Assembly (NCBI RefSeq): GCF_011050365.1
Contig: NZ_DRFV01000008.1
Coordinates: 310,001-374,000, forward strand
Direction: 5' to 3'
Length of the DNA stretch: 64,000 bases
Origin: Pseudohongiella sp.
Lineage (GTDB): Bacteria > Pseudomonadota > Gammaproteobacteria > Pseudomonadales > Pseudohongiellaceae
Below the pieces are notes generated by a model. The model was not told where the DNA came from. It ran no database searches and worked only from the letters and a program-made list of their open reading frames with translations. Both the position numbers and the translations under genes were made by a program. Shown here in pieces: positions 1 to 8,596 of the stretch (its first letter is position 1; the number at the start of each line of letters is the position of its first letter).

Positions 1-414
1 TGCCAGGCGATTGCCAAAGATCTGGGTCAGCAACCAGATCCAGACAGCGCCCCCGGCCAGACGGATCAGAGTTTCGGTGGTTTCCCAGCCTTGCTGGGGC
101 CCCAGCCTGTCGATATCGACTTCCCGCACCATGATGGACAGGCACAACACCCCCAGCACCATGTGACATTGACGCACTGTAATGAAACTGGTGGGTTGAC
201 GAACTGTCTGCATAAGGTGCATGGCTGTGGCCAGCATCAGAAAAAACACCTGGGTATTTTCCATGAGGCGGTTTTCGTATGTAACGGAAATGTCCTGATG
301 CCATAATCTGTTGGCTGCGAGTGCGCAAATGGCTGCAATAATAACGGCCAGCGAAAAAATCGCGGCGTTTTTTGAGAGTACTGGTCCGTCTTCAGTCTTG
401 TTGGTTTTGATCAT
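1..414 (-). CDS. multi-pass membrane protein, C-terminus cut by window edge
   Basis: An ATG at 412-414 opens 138 codons that run off the left edge without a stop, so the gene is partial. Hydrophobic stretches lie at about residues 17-35, 54-71, 84-97 and 116-134, which indicates an inner-membrane protein with at least four segments. A charged loop with the motif REVDIDR follows the third segment. I do not recognise the family. It is transcribed away from rlmA, so the gap at 415-666 must hold promoters for both genes. The ribosome site is weak, with an A-rich run and GGAC just upstream. Confidence 0.7.
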   Translation of the reverse strand, partial: MIKTNKTEDGPVLSKNAAIFSLAVIIAAICALAANRLWHQDISVTYENRLMENTQVFFLMLATAMHLMQTVRQPTSFITVRQCHMVLGVLCLSIMVREVDIDRLGPQQGWETTETLIRLAGGAVWIWLLTQIFGNRLA

Positions 415-666
415 ACGTCCATTTTTTTAATTGTGTCGGATTTGAATTGGTGAGTTATCAATCCTGATGAATCAGAATACCAAGACTGCCGGGGTTTTGG
501 TAGCCAGTCTCTGGCTGGTGACCTTAAAGTGTTTTATTATGAAATCCGGTTGAACGACTAATTTTAGTGATTGCGTGGCATTTGCCACGAATCACGCCAG
601 CGCCTGGCCGAGGCTGAGGACAGAAACCTTAAAGGAAAACCTTAAAGGGGACGGAGGGATTACTTT
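415..666. other. divergent intergenic region with CCTTAAAG repeats
   Basis: This 250-base gap between two divergent genes contains no convincing ORF. CCTTAAAG occurs three times (522-529, 627-634, 640-647). The last two are 9-base copies (CCTTAAAGG) with start points 13 bases apart, just ahead of the rlmA ribosome site. A small inverted repeat AGCCAG-TCT-CTGGCT lies at 502-516. TATTAT near 535-540 is a possible -10 element without a clear -35. The repeats could be regulator sites, but this is only a guess. Confidence 0.4.
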
Positions 667-1530
667 TTGTACAGCCTGATGCCATTTACACAGCTGGCGT
701 GTCCATTGGATGGTGCGGTGCTGCGGGATGCCGGAGGGCACTGGCGGTGTGAGCATGGGCACAGTTACGATGTGGCGCGCCAGGGGTATGTGAACCTGTT
801 GCCGGTACACAAGAAACGCTCGCGCGATCCGGGTGACAGCAAGGACATGGTGGCTGCGCGGCAGCGGTTTCTGGCAGCCGGGTATTATACACCGGTGGCC
901 ACGGCGATCAGCAAAGCGATGCTGAGCGGACTGACCGACCAGCAGACCGTTCGATGTCTGGACGCCGGTTGTGGTGAGGGCTACTATCTGCGACAGCTGG
1001 CAGCGGTTGCCGACAGACCCGGGCGTCTGGCCCTGATGGGCCTGGATATCTCAAAATGGGCGGTGCAGTCCGCCGCCAGGCAGGATCACAACATGCGCTG
1101 GGTAGTGGGCAGCAATGCCAATCTGCCCGTGCAGTCCGGATCGCTGGACCGGGTCTTGTGCATGTTCGGCTTCCCGGTATACAGTGAGTTCGCCCGCGTA
1201 CTGAGCCACGACGGCTCGCTGATTCAGTTGGACCCGGGCCCGGCACACTTGCGGGAGCTGCGTGAGATAATTTATCCCAGCCTGAAGCCGGCACGCGACA
1301 ATAGGGATGACTTGCCCGCCGGATTTGAACGGGTATCATCTGATTCCATAAACTATGTGGCCCATATTCAGGACGCCGGTCTGGTGCAGGATTTGTTGAC
1401 CATGACACCGCATCTGTATCGGGCCAACGCTGAAGGACGCAAACGTGCTGCAGCACTGACATCGCTGTCAGTGACAATCGATGTCGAGCTCCTCAGCCTA
1501 CGTAAAACAAAACCAATGGAAACCGAATAA
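667..1530 (+). CDS. rlmA: 23S rRNA (guanine-N1)-methyltransferase RlmA
   Basis: RlmA methylates a guanine in helix 35 of 23S rRNA using S-adenosylmethionine. The N-terminus has the family zinc module (CPLD at residues 12-15, C28, H32), followed by the hallmark GYVNLLPV and KRSRDPGDS stretches. A Rossmann methyltransferase fold with LDAGCGEGYY at about residue 97 comes next. The second zinc ligand, usually Cys, is Asp15 here. The TTG start is chosen because GGAGGG at 653-658 lies 8 bases upstream; ATG 679 is in frame but about 20 bases from it. The stop overlaps the next start, so the genes are probably co-translated. Confidence 0.93.
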   Translation: MYSLMPFTQLACPLDGAVLRDAGGHWRCEHGHSYDVARQGYVNLLPVHKKRSRDPGDSKDMVAARQRFLAAGYYTPVATAISKAMLSGLTDQQTVRCLDAGCGEGYYLRQLAAVADRPGRLALMGLDISKWAVQSAARQDHNMRWVVGSNANLPVQSGSLDRVLCMFGFPVYSEFARVLSHDGSLIQLDPGPAHLRELREIIYPSLKPARDNRDDLPAGFERVSSDSINYVAHIQDAGLVQDLLTMTPHLYRANAEGRKRAAALTSLSVTIDVELLSLRKTKPMETE

Positions 1531-1808
1531 TGAAAGATGCGCTACGCAAGTTATGCCGCCCGGTACTGGCTTTTTTCGAAAAAGGTGAGCCGGCTGCCAG
1601 TTACCGACCCTCACATCGCACTATCCTGCTGGCTGCCGCCACTCTGTTTCTGATTTTGTTTGGAGTGTCACTGTTCTTTGCCCTGGCGGCCGGGCAGCTG
1701 GGTGCTGTGGTTCCCGTCGTTGTATTTTTTGTCGTCAGCGTAGTCAGCCTGATTGTGGCGACCCTTGGTAGCGACACCGCAGTGGCTCGCATATGGGGCC
1801 TGAAATAG
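1530..1808 (+). CDS. small two-helix membrane protein
   Basis: A 92-residue protein with a short basic cytoplasmic N-terminus and two hydrophobic helices at about residues 30-52 and 56-79. The ATG uses the last base of the rlmA stop codon, so translation is probably coupled. The 3' end overlaps the next frame by 16 bases. I do not recognise the family, and no catalytic motif is visible. Its place directly after rlmA suggests co-expression, not a shared function. Confidence 0.65.
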   Translation: MKDALRKLCRPVLAFFEKGEPAASYRPSHRTILLAAATLFLILFGVSLFFALAAGQLGAVVPVVVFFVVSVVSLIVATLGSDTAVARIWGLK

Positions 1809-2662
1809 TCGTGCCGGCGATCAGGTCATGGCGTGGCGAAGCATTCAATCAGGTACCCGATTCTGATAACCGTATACATTCCGACGAACTTGCCAGAGAG
1901 TATGGTTTTACCGGCGCATTGGTGCCCGGTGTAACAGTTTCGGCTTATCTGATTCAGCCTGCGGTAACAGCCTGGGGACTGCATTGGCTGGAGCGCGGCG
2001 CGGCACACGCGACGATCAAGTCTCCCCTGTACGACGAGCACGAATTCATGGTTGAGGTTGAGCAGCAGGGGCCGGAAGACCGCTACCATGCGCAACTTTT
2101 CAGTGACGACAGATTATGCGCAATCTCGGAGGTATGGTTACCAGAGGCTCTTGATGTTGAGCCCGAGTACCAGAATCATGAGGTCATGGCCGATGCCTGG
2201 CAGGCGCCTGCGGCAAACCGCGAGGTGATGGAGCAGCTGCGTCAGCAAGGTTGTCCGGCAAAAACCTTTTTGTGGTCAGCACAGCACGAGATGGCCGCTT
2301 ACCTGCGCCGTCAAAGTGATATGCCAGTCCTGCTGAGAACACAGGCGCTTGCGGACAACAACAGGAATGAAAGTGGTTATGCCAATATGTCATTCCTGTT
2401 GGGCTGCGCCAATCGTCATTTTGCCGCCGTCGCCAGCATGAGTCCGTGGATTCACCTGGAGATCCGCGCGCAGAACTTCCAGGCGGTGCCCTTGAATACC
2501 GCGTTGATCAGTGAAATGACCATTACCGACCTGTTTAATAAAAAGGGCCATGAGTTCGCGGACTGTGTTTTCAGCCTGTTCATGGCCGACAGCAAGCGTT
2601 GTGTCTGCTCCATTCAGCAGCGGGCGATTTATAAAATGAGAGTCGGTCAGCCATCGCAGTAA
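1793..2662 (+). CDS. MaoC-like double hotdog-fold protein
   Basis: About 289 residues that look like two hotdog domains in tandem. The first (about 15-140) has a MaoC-dehydratase-like segment with the GFTGALVPG motif, and the second (about 170-280) is more divergent. Such proteins bind acyl-CoA thioesters as hydratases or thioesterases, and the substrate cannot be read here. The ATG at 1793 overlaps the upstream gene by 16 bases and has no clear Shine-Dalgarno. GTG at 1811, just after the upstream stop, is an equally plausible start and keeps the whole first domain. Confidence 0.65.
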   Translation: MGPEIVVPAIRSWRGEAFNQVPDSDNRIHSDELAREYGFTGALVPGVTVSAYLIQPAVTAWGLHWLERGAAHATIKSPLYDEHEFMVEVEQQGPEDRYHAQLFSDDRLCAISEVWLPEALDVEPEYQNHEVMADAWQAPAANREVMEQLRQQGCPAKTFLWSAQHEMAAYLRRQSDMPVLLRTQALADNNRNESGYANMSFLLGCANRHFAAVASMSPWIHLEIRAQNFQAVPLNTALISEMTITDLFNKKGHEFADCVFSLFMADSKRCVCSIQQRAIYKMRVGQPSQ

Positions 2663-2704
2663 TGTCGTGGCGTCGACCCGGACGAATAGTGACCAGGAGG
2701 ATGC

Positions 2705-3016
2705 ATGAAATACATCTTTGAAGTGCACATAAAGCCGGGGTACACCGCAGAGGATTACGCTGACGCCTGGGTGCGTGCCAGCGAAATAATTCAGCAGGCA
2801 CCCGGAGCCCGTGGTACAGAGCTGCATCGAAAACTTGATGATCCCGGTGTGTTGATTGCTATCGCCAGCTGGGACAGCAAGGCCAGCCGCGACGCCATGG
2901 AAAATAAACATGACACCTCGGTGGCTGACATCATCAGAGGCGCGGCACACTTATGTGACATACGTCCGCTGGGCGAGTTCGATGAGCCTGAGTGGGTGGT
3001 CTCACCAGTCAAGTGA
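2705..3016 (+). CDS. antibiotic biosynthesis monooxygenase (ABM)-like small protein
   Basis: A 103-residue protein with the size and pattern of dimeric alpha-beta barrel ABM proteins: an N-terminal strand (KYIFEVHIKPG), helix, a central strand around IAIASWDS, then a C-terminal helix. A strong AGGAGG just before the ATG fixes the start. Family members include small monooxygenases and stress proteins, and the role is not predictable from sequence. It follows the hotdog gene by 42 bases and may end the rlmA transcription unit. Confidence 0.6.
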   Translation: MKYIFEVHIKPGYTAEDYADAWVRASEIIQQAPGARGTELHRKLDDPGVLIAIASWDSKASRDAMENKHDTSVADIIRGAAHLCDIRPLGEFDEPEWVVSPVK

Positions 3017-3078
3017 CATCGGGCACTAAACATCACATTAAAAATTCAATTGGAGAACAGTAAAAGGCAGTAGCCCAT

Positions 3079-4512
3079 ATGACCAATCGTACTACAAGTG
3101 ACACAATGTTTCGGGAACAGGTGCCATTACCGCCAACGGGGCTGGGTAAGCTTAAGTGGTATGGTCCTGGCCTGTTGTGGATGTTGTCGGCTGTAGGTAC
3201 AGGGTCAATATTATTTACACCACGCGTCGCTTCTGCTTATCAGTACGATTTATTGTGGGTGCTATTGCTGGTTGTTTTTTTCATGTGGGTCATGATCCGG
3301 GAAATGGCGCGATTTTCCGTTGTTACCGGGCAAAGCATGCTGGAGGGTATGCACACACTGAGCGGTCCCAGGAATTGGGCGGTCTGGACTATTTTTGTGC
3401 CCCAGTTGTGTGCTGCGATGGTGGGTATAGCGGGTTTGTCCGCAATTGTGGGCAGTGCCCTGGGTTCGGCGCTACCTGGGTCTAACACGGTTTACAGTGT
3501 GCTGATTGTGGTGACCTGTACGGCATTTACCGCCAGTGGCCATTACATGAAGATCGAGCGCCTGAGCCGGATAATGGCAATGATTCTGATGCTGCTGGCG
3601 GTTGTTGCCGCCGCGGTCGTGTTTTCAGACGTGCAAGGCGTTACAGATGGATTGGTGCCGACAGTACCAGCGGACCCTGATCTGTATATAATCCTGCCAT
3701 GGGTAGGCACCATTCTGGCAGGTTCAATGGGCATCGTCTGGTTTGGTTATTGGACGGCCACGCGGGGTTACGGTGGCGGTCTTATTGCTGAGCAATCTGC
3801 CAGCGATCATGTCAATGCAGAGCCACAGGCATCGGAGGCGCGTGTACAGCGACTGCGGGCCTGGCTTGGTGTCATGACCGGCGCGGCAACATTGGGGGTG
3901 CTTGGCGGGCTGGCTGTTATTTTTTCTTTTATGGTACTGGGCGCAGAACTACTCTCGCCGGCAGGCGTCATGCCCGAGGGAAGCGATGTGGCGAAGGATC
4001 TGAGCCGTCTGTTTTCCGAAACCTGGGGTGTGGCTGGCGAGATCATGATGCTCGCCGCCATCATCATTGCATTGGGTGGCAGCATTTTGGCCAATCAGGA
4101 TGGCTGGGGGCGCAGCTTCGCCGATATGACTCTGATACTTCTTCGGGGCGGCCAGCAATCTGCGAAACAAGTGTTGGCTGTCAGGATGCTGGCATGGTGT
4201 CAGCAACGCACACGGTTGCCCATGTTCAAACGACGATCTCTCAAACGACTGTTCATTGTCGTCGTCACCGGGCTGCTGCCGGTCCTGATAATTCTTGCGT
4301 TCGACAATCCGGTACAAATCATGTCGGCCTCGGGTATTATCGCCGCCGTCCATACGCCGTTCATCGTACTGGCAGCGCTGTTCGTCAACTGCACCCGTTT
4401 GCCTCAGGCTTTGCGGCCGGGCCTGTTCTATGCCATGGCCATGCTGGCCTCGGGATTGTTTTATCTTGGCTTCGCGGCGCTATATTTTCTGCAGCTGGCA
4501 GGTTATGTTTAG
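3079..4512 (+). CDS. Nramp-family transporter with non-canonical ion site
   Basis: A 477-residue, roughly 11-helix membrane protein. The first helix begins GPGLLW and ends DLLWV, as in Nramp divalent-metal transporters. The hallmark DPGN of helix 1 is replaced by GTGS (residues 40-43), and the helix 6 MPH region reads WFGYW instead. The residues that coordinate Mn2+ or Fe2+ in canonical members are therefore missing. This argues for a different substrate (for example Mg2+ or a non-metal) or for lost metal transport. It stands alone, preceded by a 62-base gap and followed by a GNAT gene. Confidence 0.75.
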   Translation: MTNRTTSDTMFREQVPLPPTGLGKLKWYGPGLLWMLSAVGTGSILFTPRVASAYQYDLLWVLLLVVFFMWVMIREMARFSVVTGQSMLEGMHTLSGPRNWAVWTIFVPQLCAAMVGIAGLSAIVGSALGSALPGSNTVYSVLIVVTCTAFTASGHYMKIERLSRIMAMILMLLAVVAAAVVFSDVQGVTDGLVPTVPADPDLYIILPWVGTILAGSMGIVWFGYWTATRGYGGGLIAEQSASDHVNAEPQASEARVQRLRAWLGVMTGAATLGVLGGLAVIFSFMVLGAELLSPAGVMPEGSDVAKDLSRLFSETWGVAGEIMMLAAIIIALGGSILANQDGWGRSFADMTLILLRGGQQSAKQVLAVRMLAWCQQRTRLPMFKRRSLKRLFIVVVTGLLPVLIILAFDNPVQIMSASGIIAAVHTPFIVLAALFVNCTRLPQALRPGLFYAMAMLASGLFYLGFAALYFLQLAGYV

Positions 4513-4550
4513 CACCGTTTTACCACTGATAACTCAAGATAAACGAATCC

Positions 4551-5063
4551 ATGACCATTTTCATCAGACCCGCCAGTCAGGCCGACGCCAAAGCCATTAC
4601 TGATATCTACAACCATTACATATCGAACACCGTGGTTACCTTTGAGGAAACTCCGGTGGCGCCGGTGGCGATGGCAGATCGTCTGCAGGGGGTGCAGTCG
4701 GCATTGCTGCCGTGGCTGGTAGGTGAAGCCGAATCCGGCGGTCAGAGCACAGTGGTGGGGTATGCCTACGCCACCCCCTGGAAAAACCGCAGTGCCTATC
4801 TCTACTCGGTGGAAAGTTCGGTGTATCTGGCACCGGGCGCGGTTGGCCGGGGCTTTGGCACGGCCCTGTACACTGCGTTGCTGGACGAGTTGAAGCGCAG
4901 CTCGGTACACAGTGTCATTGGCGGCATCTCATTGCCCAACGCGGCAAGCGTGGCGTTGCATGAGCGACTGGGGTTTCGCAAAATCGCGCACTTGCAAGAG
5001 GTCGGTTACAAGGCCGGGCAATGGCTTGATGTTGGATACTGGCAGATTCTGCTGCCAGGTTGA
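4551..5063 (+). CDS. GNAT N-acetyltransferase, phosphinothricin/MnaT-like
   Basis: A 170-residue single-domain GNAT. It opens with the IRPASQADAKAITDIYNHY stretch typical of the phosphinothricin and methionine-sulfoximine acetyltransferase group. The acetyl-CoA loop is VGRGFGTALY at about residues 100-109, and the C-terminal part has the HERLGFRK segment shared by that group. It would transfer acetyl from acetyl-CoA to an amino-acid-like amine in the cytoplasm. The insert near residues 60-67 is slightly longer than usual. Confidence 0.8.
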   Translation: MTIFIRPASQADAKAITDIYNHYISNTVVTFEETPVAPVAMADRLQGVQSALLPWLVGEAESGGQSTVVGYAYATPWKNRSAYLYSVESSVYLAPGAVGRGFGTALYTALLDELKRSSVHSVIGGISLPNAASVALHERLGFRKIAHLQEVGYKAGQWLDVGYWQILLPG

Positions 5064-5136
5064 CTCGCTGTCAGGCTGGGGCTAATCTGGCCTACGATTT
5101 CAACTTTGCCCGCGATCAGCGGGCCCGGAGCGCTCC

Positions 5137-5961
5137 ATGTCTGTATTGTCTCTGTCGTCCGCGACAAAATCCCTGTCTGTTCTGATCTCGTCGTTGGGAC
5201 TGCTGTTTGTGCTATCAGCCTCGGCACAGGCGGACACTGTTCGTAATGTTGTCTATGGCCAGAAAGATGGTCTGGCAATGGTGATGGATGTCTATCAACC
5301 CGAAGACAACGCCAATGGTGCGGCGGTTGCTTACATGATCAGTGGCGGCTGGATGTCCAGCCCGATGATGCAGAATGCGTACGAATCCATGTTTGTGCCC
5401 CTGGTGGATGCCGGTTACACGGTGTTCGCGGTTCGCCATGGCAGCAGCCCCCGTTACAACGTGCTGGAGGCATGGAGTGATGTGTCACAGGCGTTCCAGT
5501 TTATTGCCGGCAACGCCGGGGATTATGGGGTGGATCCGGCCCGGATCGGGGTTTCCGGTATCAGTGCCGGCGGTCACCTGTCATTGATGTTAGGCCTGTC
5601 CACCGACGATCAACCGCATCGTCCGGCAGCTGTGGTGGCCTACATGCCACCGACGAACCTTCGTGGCATGACCGGTCCGAATGACAACTTCCCGGCATTG
5701 AACTTTGATGCCGCATTGGCGCCTACTGTGTCGCCGATCGATTTTGCCAGTGCCGGTGACCCACCGGTATTGCTGGTGCACGGCGACGCCGACGACCTGG
5801 TGAATATCAGCCACAGTGAGAATATGTATGCAGCCCTGCAATCGGCTGACATCGTTACCGACTTCGTGGTAATCGAAGGCGCCGGTCACGGTCTGTTCAC
5901 CGGTGCTGATGGCGTGACAGCCGCTGATGCATTAAAAGGCTGGTTTGACCAACATCTGTGA
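5137..5961 (+). CDS. secreted alpha/beta-hydrolase (esterase/peptidase-like)
   Basis: A 274-residue protein with an N-terminal signal peptide ending near SAQA (about residue 32). The catalytic triad can be read: nucleophile Ser in GISAGG (about residue 145), Asp in HGDADD and His in GAGHG near the C-terminus. The layout is that of the BD-FAE/lipase-like alpha/beta hydrolases, which cleave esters of polysaccharides or small alcohols in the periplasm. The substrate is unknown. The stop region overlaps the ribosome site of mscL. Confidence 0.75.
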   Translation: MSVLSLSSATKSLSVLISSLGLLFVLSASAQADTVRNVVYGQKDGLAMVMDVYQPEDNANGAAVAYMISGGWMSSPMMQNAYESMFVPLVDAGYTVFAVRHGSSPRYNVLEAWSDVSQAFQFIAGNAGDYGVDPARIGVSGISAGGHLSLMLGLSTDDQPHRPAAVVAYMPPTNLRGMTGPNDNFPALNFDAALAPTVSPIDFASAGDPPVLLVHGDADDLVNISHSENMYAALQSADIVTDFVVIEGAGHGLFTGADGVTAADALKGWFDQHL

Positions 5962-5972
5962 GGGTCGTTGCC

Positions 5973-6389
5973 ATGAAAATGATTCAGGAGTTCAAGGAAT
6001 TTGCAGTCAAGGGCAATGTCATCGACATGGCGGTTGGTGTCATCATAGGAACCGCGTTTGGACGCATCGTGTCTTCGTTTGTGGCCGATGTCGTGATGCC
6101 ACCCATCGGCGTATTGCTGGGGGGTGTCGACTTTTCTGACCTGGCCATCACCTTGCGTGAGGCGGTATCTGCCGATGTACCCGCCGTGGTCATTTCCTAT
6201 GGACGCTTCCTGCAGACGGTGATTGACTTCACCATCATTGCATTTGTCATTTTCATGGCAATCCGGTTTATCAACCGATTAAAGCGTAACCCCCCGCCCG
6301 TGCCGGTAGTTGCTGCGCCTCCGGTTGAGCCGTCGGCGGAAGAGAAATTATTAACCGAGATCAGAGATCTGCTCAAGACCAATCGTTAA
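5973..6389 (+). CDS. mscL: large-conductance mechanosensitive channel MscL
   Basis: MscL forms a homopentameric pore that opens under membrane tension and releases solutes on hypo-osmotic shock. The 138-residue product has the conserved N-terminal amphipathic helix ([20 protein letters not shown]), TM1 with FGRIVSS, the periplasmic loop, TM2, and the charged C-terminal bundle ending LLTEIRDLL. The start at ATG 5973 is set by GAGGG 8 bases upstream and by family length; an upstream in-frame GTG at 5958 is less likely. It begins 11 bases after the esterase stop. Confidence 0.97.
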   Translation: MKMIQEFKEFAVKGNVIDMAVGVIIGTAFGRIVSSFVADVVMPPIGVLLGGVDFSDLAITLREAVSADVPAVVISYGRFLQTVIDFTIIAFVIFMAIRFINRLKRNPPPVPVVAAPPVEPSAEEKLLTEIRDLLKTNR

Positions 6390-6423
6390 GGTTCGGTCTC
6401 TGTTGTCCACGACAGGAGTCGTT

Positions 6424-7179
6424 ATGTCAGTCCCAAAAGTCGCGCTGGTCACTGGCGCGGCATCAGGAATAGGGCGTGCCAGTGCCATTGCGCTGGCCGC
6501 TGCCGGATTTACCGTTGCCGTCAACTACCGCAGTAAAAAGCATGACGCGCTGGCGCTGCTGGAAGAGCTGGATGGCGACGGGCACCAGGCATTCTACGCC
6601 GACGTTGCCAGCGCAACAGATGCGGAAAAACTTGTTGAAGACGTTTTGGGTGCCTATCAGCGACTGGATGTGCTGGTTAATGCCGCCGGACAATTTACTC
6701 CACAGGACGTCAAAAGTGCAGACTATGAGCAATGGCAAAGTGACTGGCAGCAAAGCCTGCAGCTTAACCTGATGGCGCCGCTGAATCTGGCTTTTCAGGT
6801 AGCCAAACCGATGATGAAGCAAGGTGCAGGTAAAATCATCAATATAACGTCACGTGGCGCCTTTCGTGGTGAGCCCACTGCGCCGGCCTACGGTGCCGCC
6901 AAGTCTGGTCTGAACTCGGCAACACAGTCGTTGGCACTGGCGCTGGGCAGCCACGGTATCTGTGTTTACGCGATAGCACCGGGCTGGACAGAAACGCCGG
7001 CGGCGTCGCCGCGAATCCGCAATCAGGGTTGGGACGATGTCGCTGCACAAAGTCCGTTGGGCCGCATCGGGCGACCTTCCGAGATCGGTAATCTGGTGGC
7101 CTTTCTGGCCGGTAGCGAAACCGAATATCTTACCGGCGCCATTATCGATGCCAATGGCGCTTCCTACTTGAGAAATTAA
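6424..7179 (+). CDS. short-chain dehydrogenase/reductase
   Basis: A 251-residue classical SDR. It has the cofactor motif TGAASGIG near the N-terminus, NAAG at about residue 88, catalytic Ser in ITSRGAF and the YGAAK motif (Tyr and Lys). These residues bind NAD(P)H and reduce or oxidise a carbonyl or alcohol. The loop after the cofactor strand contains NYRSKK, whose basic residues favour NADPH. The substrate is unknown. ATG 6424 is preceded by AGGAG. Confidence 0.87.
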   Translation: MSVPKVALVTGAASGIGRASAIALAAAGFTVAVNYRSKKHDALALLEELDGDGHQAFYADVASATDAEKLVEDVLGAYQRLDVLVNAAGQFTPQDVKSADYEQWQSDWQQSLQLNLMAPLNLAFQVAKPMMKQGAGKIINITSRGAFRGEPTAPAYGAAKSGLNSATQSLALALGSHGICVYAIAPGWTETPAASPRIRNQGWDDVAAQSPLGRIGRPSEIGNLVAFLAGSETEYLTGAIIDANGASYLRN

Positions 7180-7226
7180 CCGCGACAGATGCCGCTGACA
7201 GGTCTGTTGCCGGCCGGAGACTTCCG

Positions 7227-8513
7227 ATGTTTACAGTGATGATGCGCAGTACCGTTTTATTTTCGACGTTGTTGATGAGCCAGGTGTCTTTCGCGCAACT
7301 GGACACCGCCGTATTTGATGCCGCCACTGCGCAGAAGTCGCCAATGATAACGACCATGGAGAGGTTGGTGTCTGTCGAGTCAGGCAGTGGTGACCGCGAA
7401 GGCCTCGGGCAGATCGCGAGTCTGATTGCGGCTGAGCTGAGTGCGCTGGGTGGTGACGTCGAGTTGTTGCAGGCAGGGGACGATGTGTATCGCATGTTTG
7501 ACACGCCCGAGCAACTGGGCCCGATGGTGCATGCCCGCTTCTCTGGCTCCGGTGACAAAAAAATTCTGTTGATTGCACATATGGATACCGTGTACCTGCG
7601 CGGTATGCTGGCGCAGCAACCGTTTCGTATTGACGGCAATCGCGCGTACGGGTTGGGTATCTCTGACGACAAACAGGGTGTGGCACTGATCGTTCATGTC
7701 ATTGCCATGTTGCAGGCACTGAATTTTGACGACTATGGCACGTTGACAGTGCTGATCAACGGCGATGAGGAAATCAGCTCGCCGGGCTCTCGCACAATGT
7801 TGACGCAGTTGGGCGCCGAGCACGATGTGGTTCTGTCAGCAGAACCGACACGCATTGACAACGATTCTCTGTCGTTGGCCACCAGCGGTATCGGTGCGGT
7901 CACGATGTCAGTCAAAGGTCGTGCCTCACACGCCGGCGCCGCTCCTGAGCTGGGCCGCAACGCTTTGTATGAAATGGCGCACCAGTTGTTGCAACTGGAC
8001 GACCTGTCGGAACCCGACGTAGGCTTCAAAGTGAACTGGACGCTGGCGCAGGTGGGTACCAACCGTAATGTGATTCCGGCAGACGCGGTCGCGACAGCGG
8101 ATGTGCGCATGCTGCGACTGGAAGACTTTGAGCGGCTGGAATCCCGCATTCAGGAGCGAGTGAGCAACCGGCTGATATCCGATACCGAGATCAGTCTGCG
8201 TTTTGAGAATCGACGGCCGCCATTGCAGGCGACTGATGCATCCCGTGCCCTGGCAGCACACGGCCAGCAGATTTATGCTGAGCTGGGCATGACCCTGGTG
8301 GTCAATGATCAGGCCGAAGGTGGTGGCACCGATGCGGCATTCGCTGCCCTGCAGACTGAGGCGCCGGTGATTGAACGTTTCGGCCTGCAAGGTTTTGGTG
8401 CCCACTCCAACAATGACGAATACGTGCTGCTGGACTCGATAGAACCCAGATTGTATCTGCTGGCACGCATGATCATGGATGTGTCCACGGGCGCTGCGCC
8501 TGGGGTAAAATAG
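7227..8513 (+). CDS. secreted M20 metallopeptidase, glutamate carboxypeptidase (CPG2)-like
   Basis: A 428-residue M20 peptidase with a signal peptide (cleavage near SFAQ). The zinc ligands follow the CPG2 pattern: His in AHMDTV, Asp in SDDKQG, the catalytic Glu pair in GDEE, Glu/Asp in AEPT, and the distal His in FGAHSNNDEY. A lid/dimerisation domain sits in the middle (about residues 205-320) with the usual KGRASHAG segment. CPG2 enzymes remove C-terminal glutamate from folates and peptides. An AbgT-family p-aminobenzoyl-glutamate transporter gene lies elsewhere in the window (51547), but the link is speculative. Confidence 0.88.
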   Translation: MFTVMMRSTVLFSTLLMSQVSFAQLDTAVFDAATAQKSPMITTMERLVSVESGSGDREGLGQIASLIAAELSALGGDVELLQAGDDVYRMFDTPEQLGPMVHARFSGSGDKKILLIAHMDTVYLRGMLAQQPFRIDGNRAYGLGISDDKQGVALIVHVIAMLQALNFDDYGTLTVLINGDEEISSPGSRTMLTQLGAEHDVVLSAEPTRIDNDSLSLATSGIGAVTMSVKGRASHAGAAPELGRNALYEMAHQLLQLDDLSEPDVGFKVNWTLAQVGTNRNVIPADAVATADVRMLRLEDFERLESRIQERVSNRLISDTEISLRFENRRPPLQATDASRALAAHGQQIYAELGMTLVVNDQAEGGGTDAAFAALQTEAPVIERFGLQGFGAHSNNDEYVLLDSIEPRLYLLARMIMDVSTGAAPGVK

Positions 8514-8596
8514 TAGCTGAATTCGAACAGACAGCCCAGTGGCGCCCAGCGCAACTGAGCAAATATCGCCGTATTGGCGGAGTTAGAGGGATATAG

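Noticed and set aside
2390-2950. 186-codon minus-strand open frame spanning two plus-strand genes
   Set aside because: It has no motif, and the plus-strand genes carry clear domains and a good Shine-Dalgarno.
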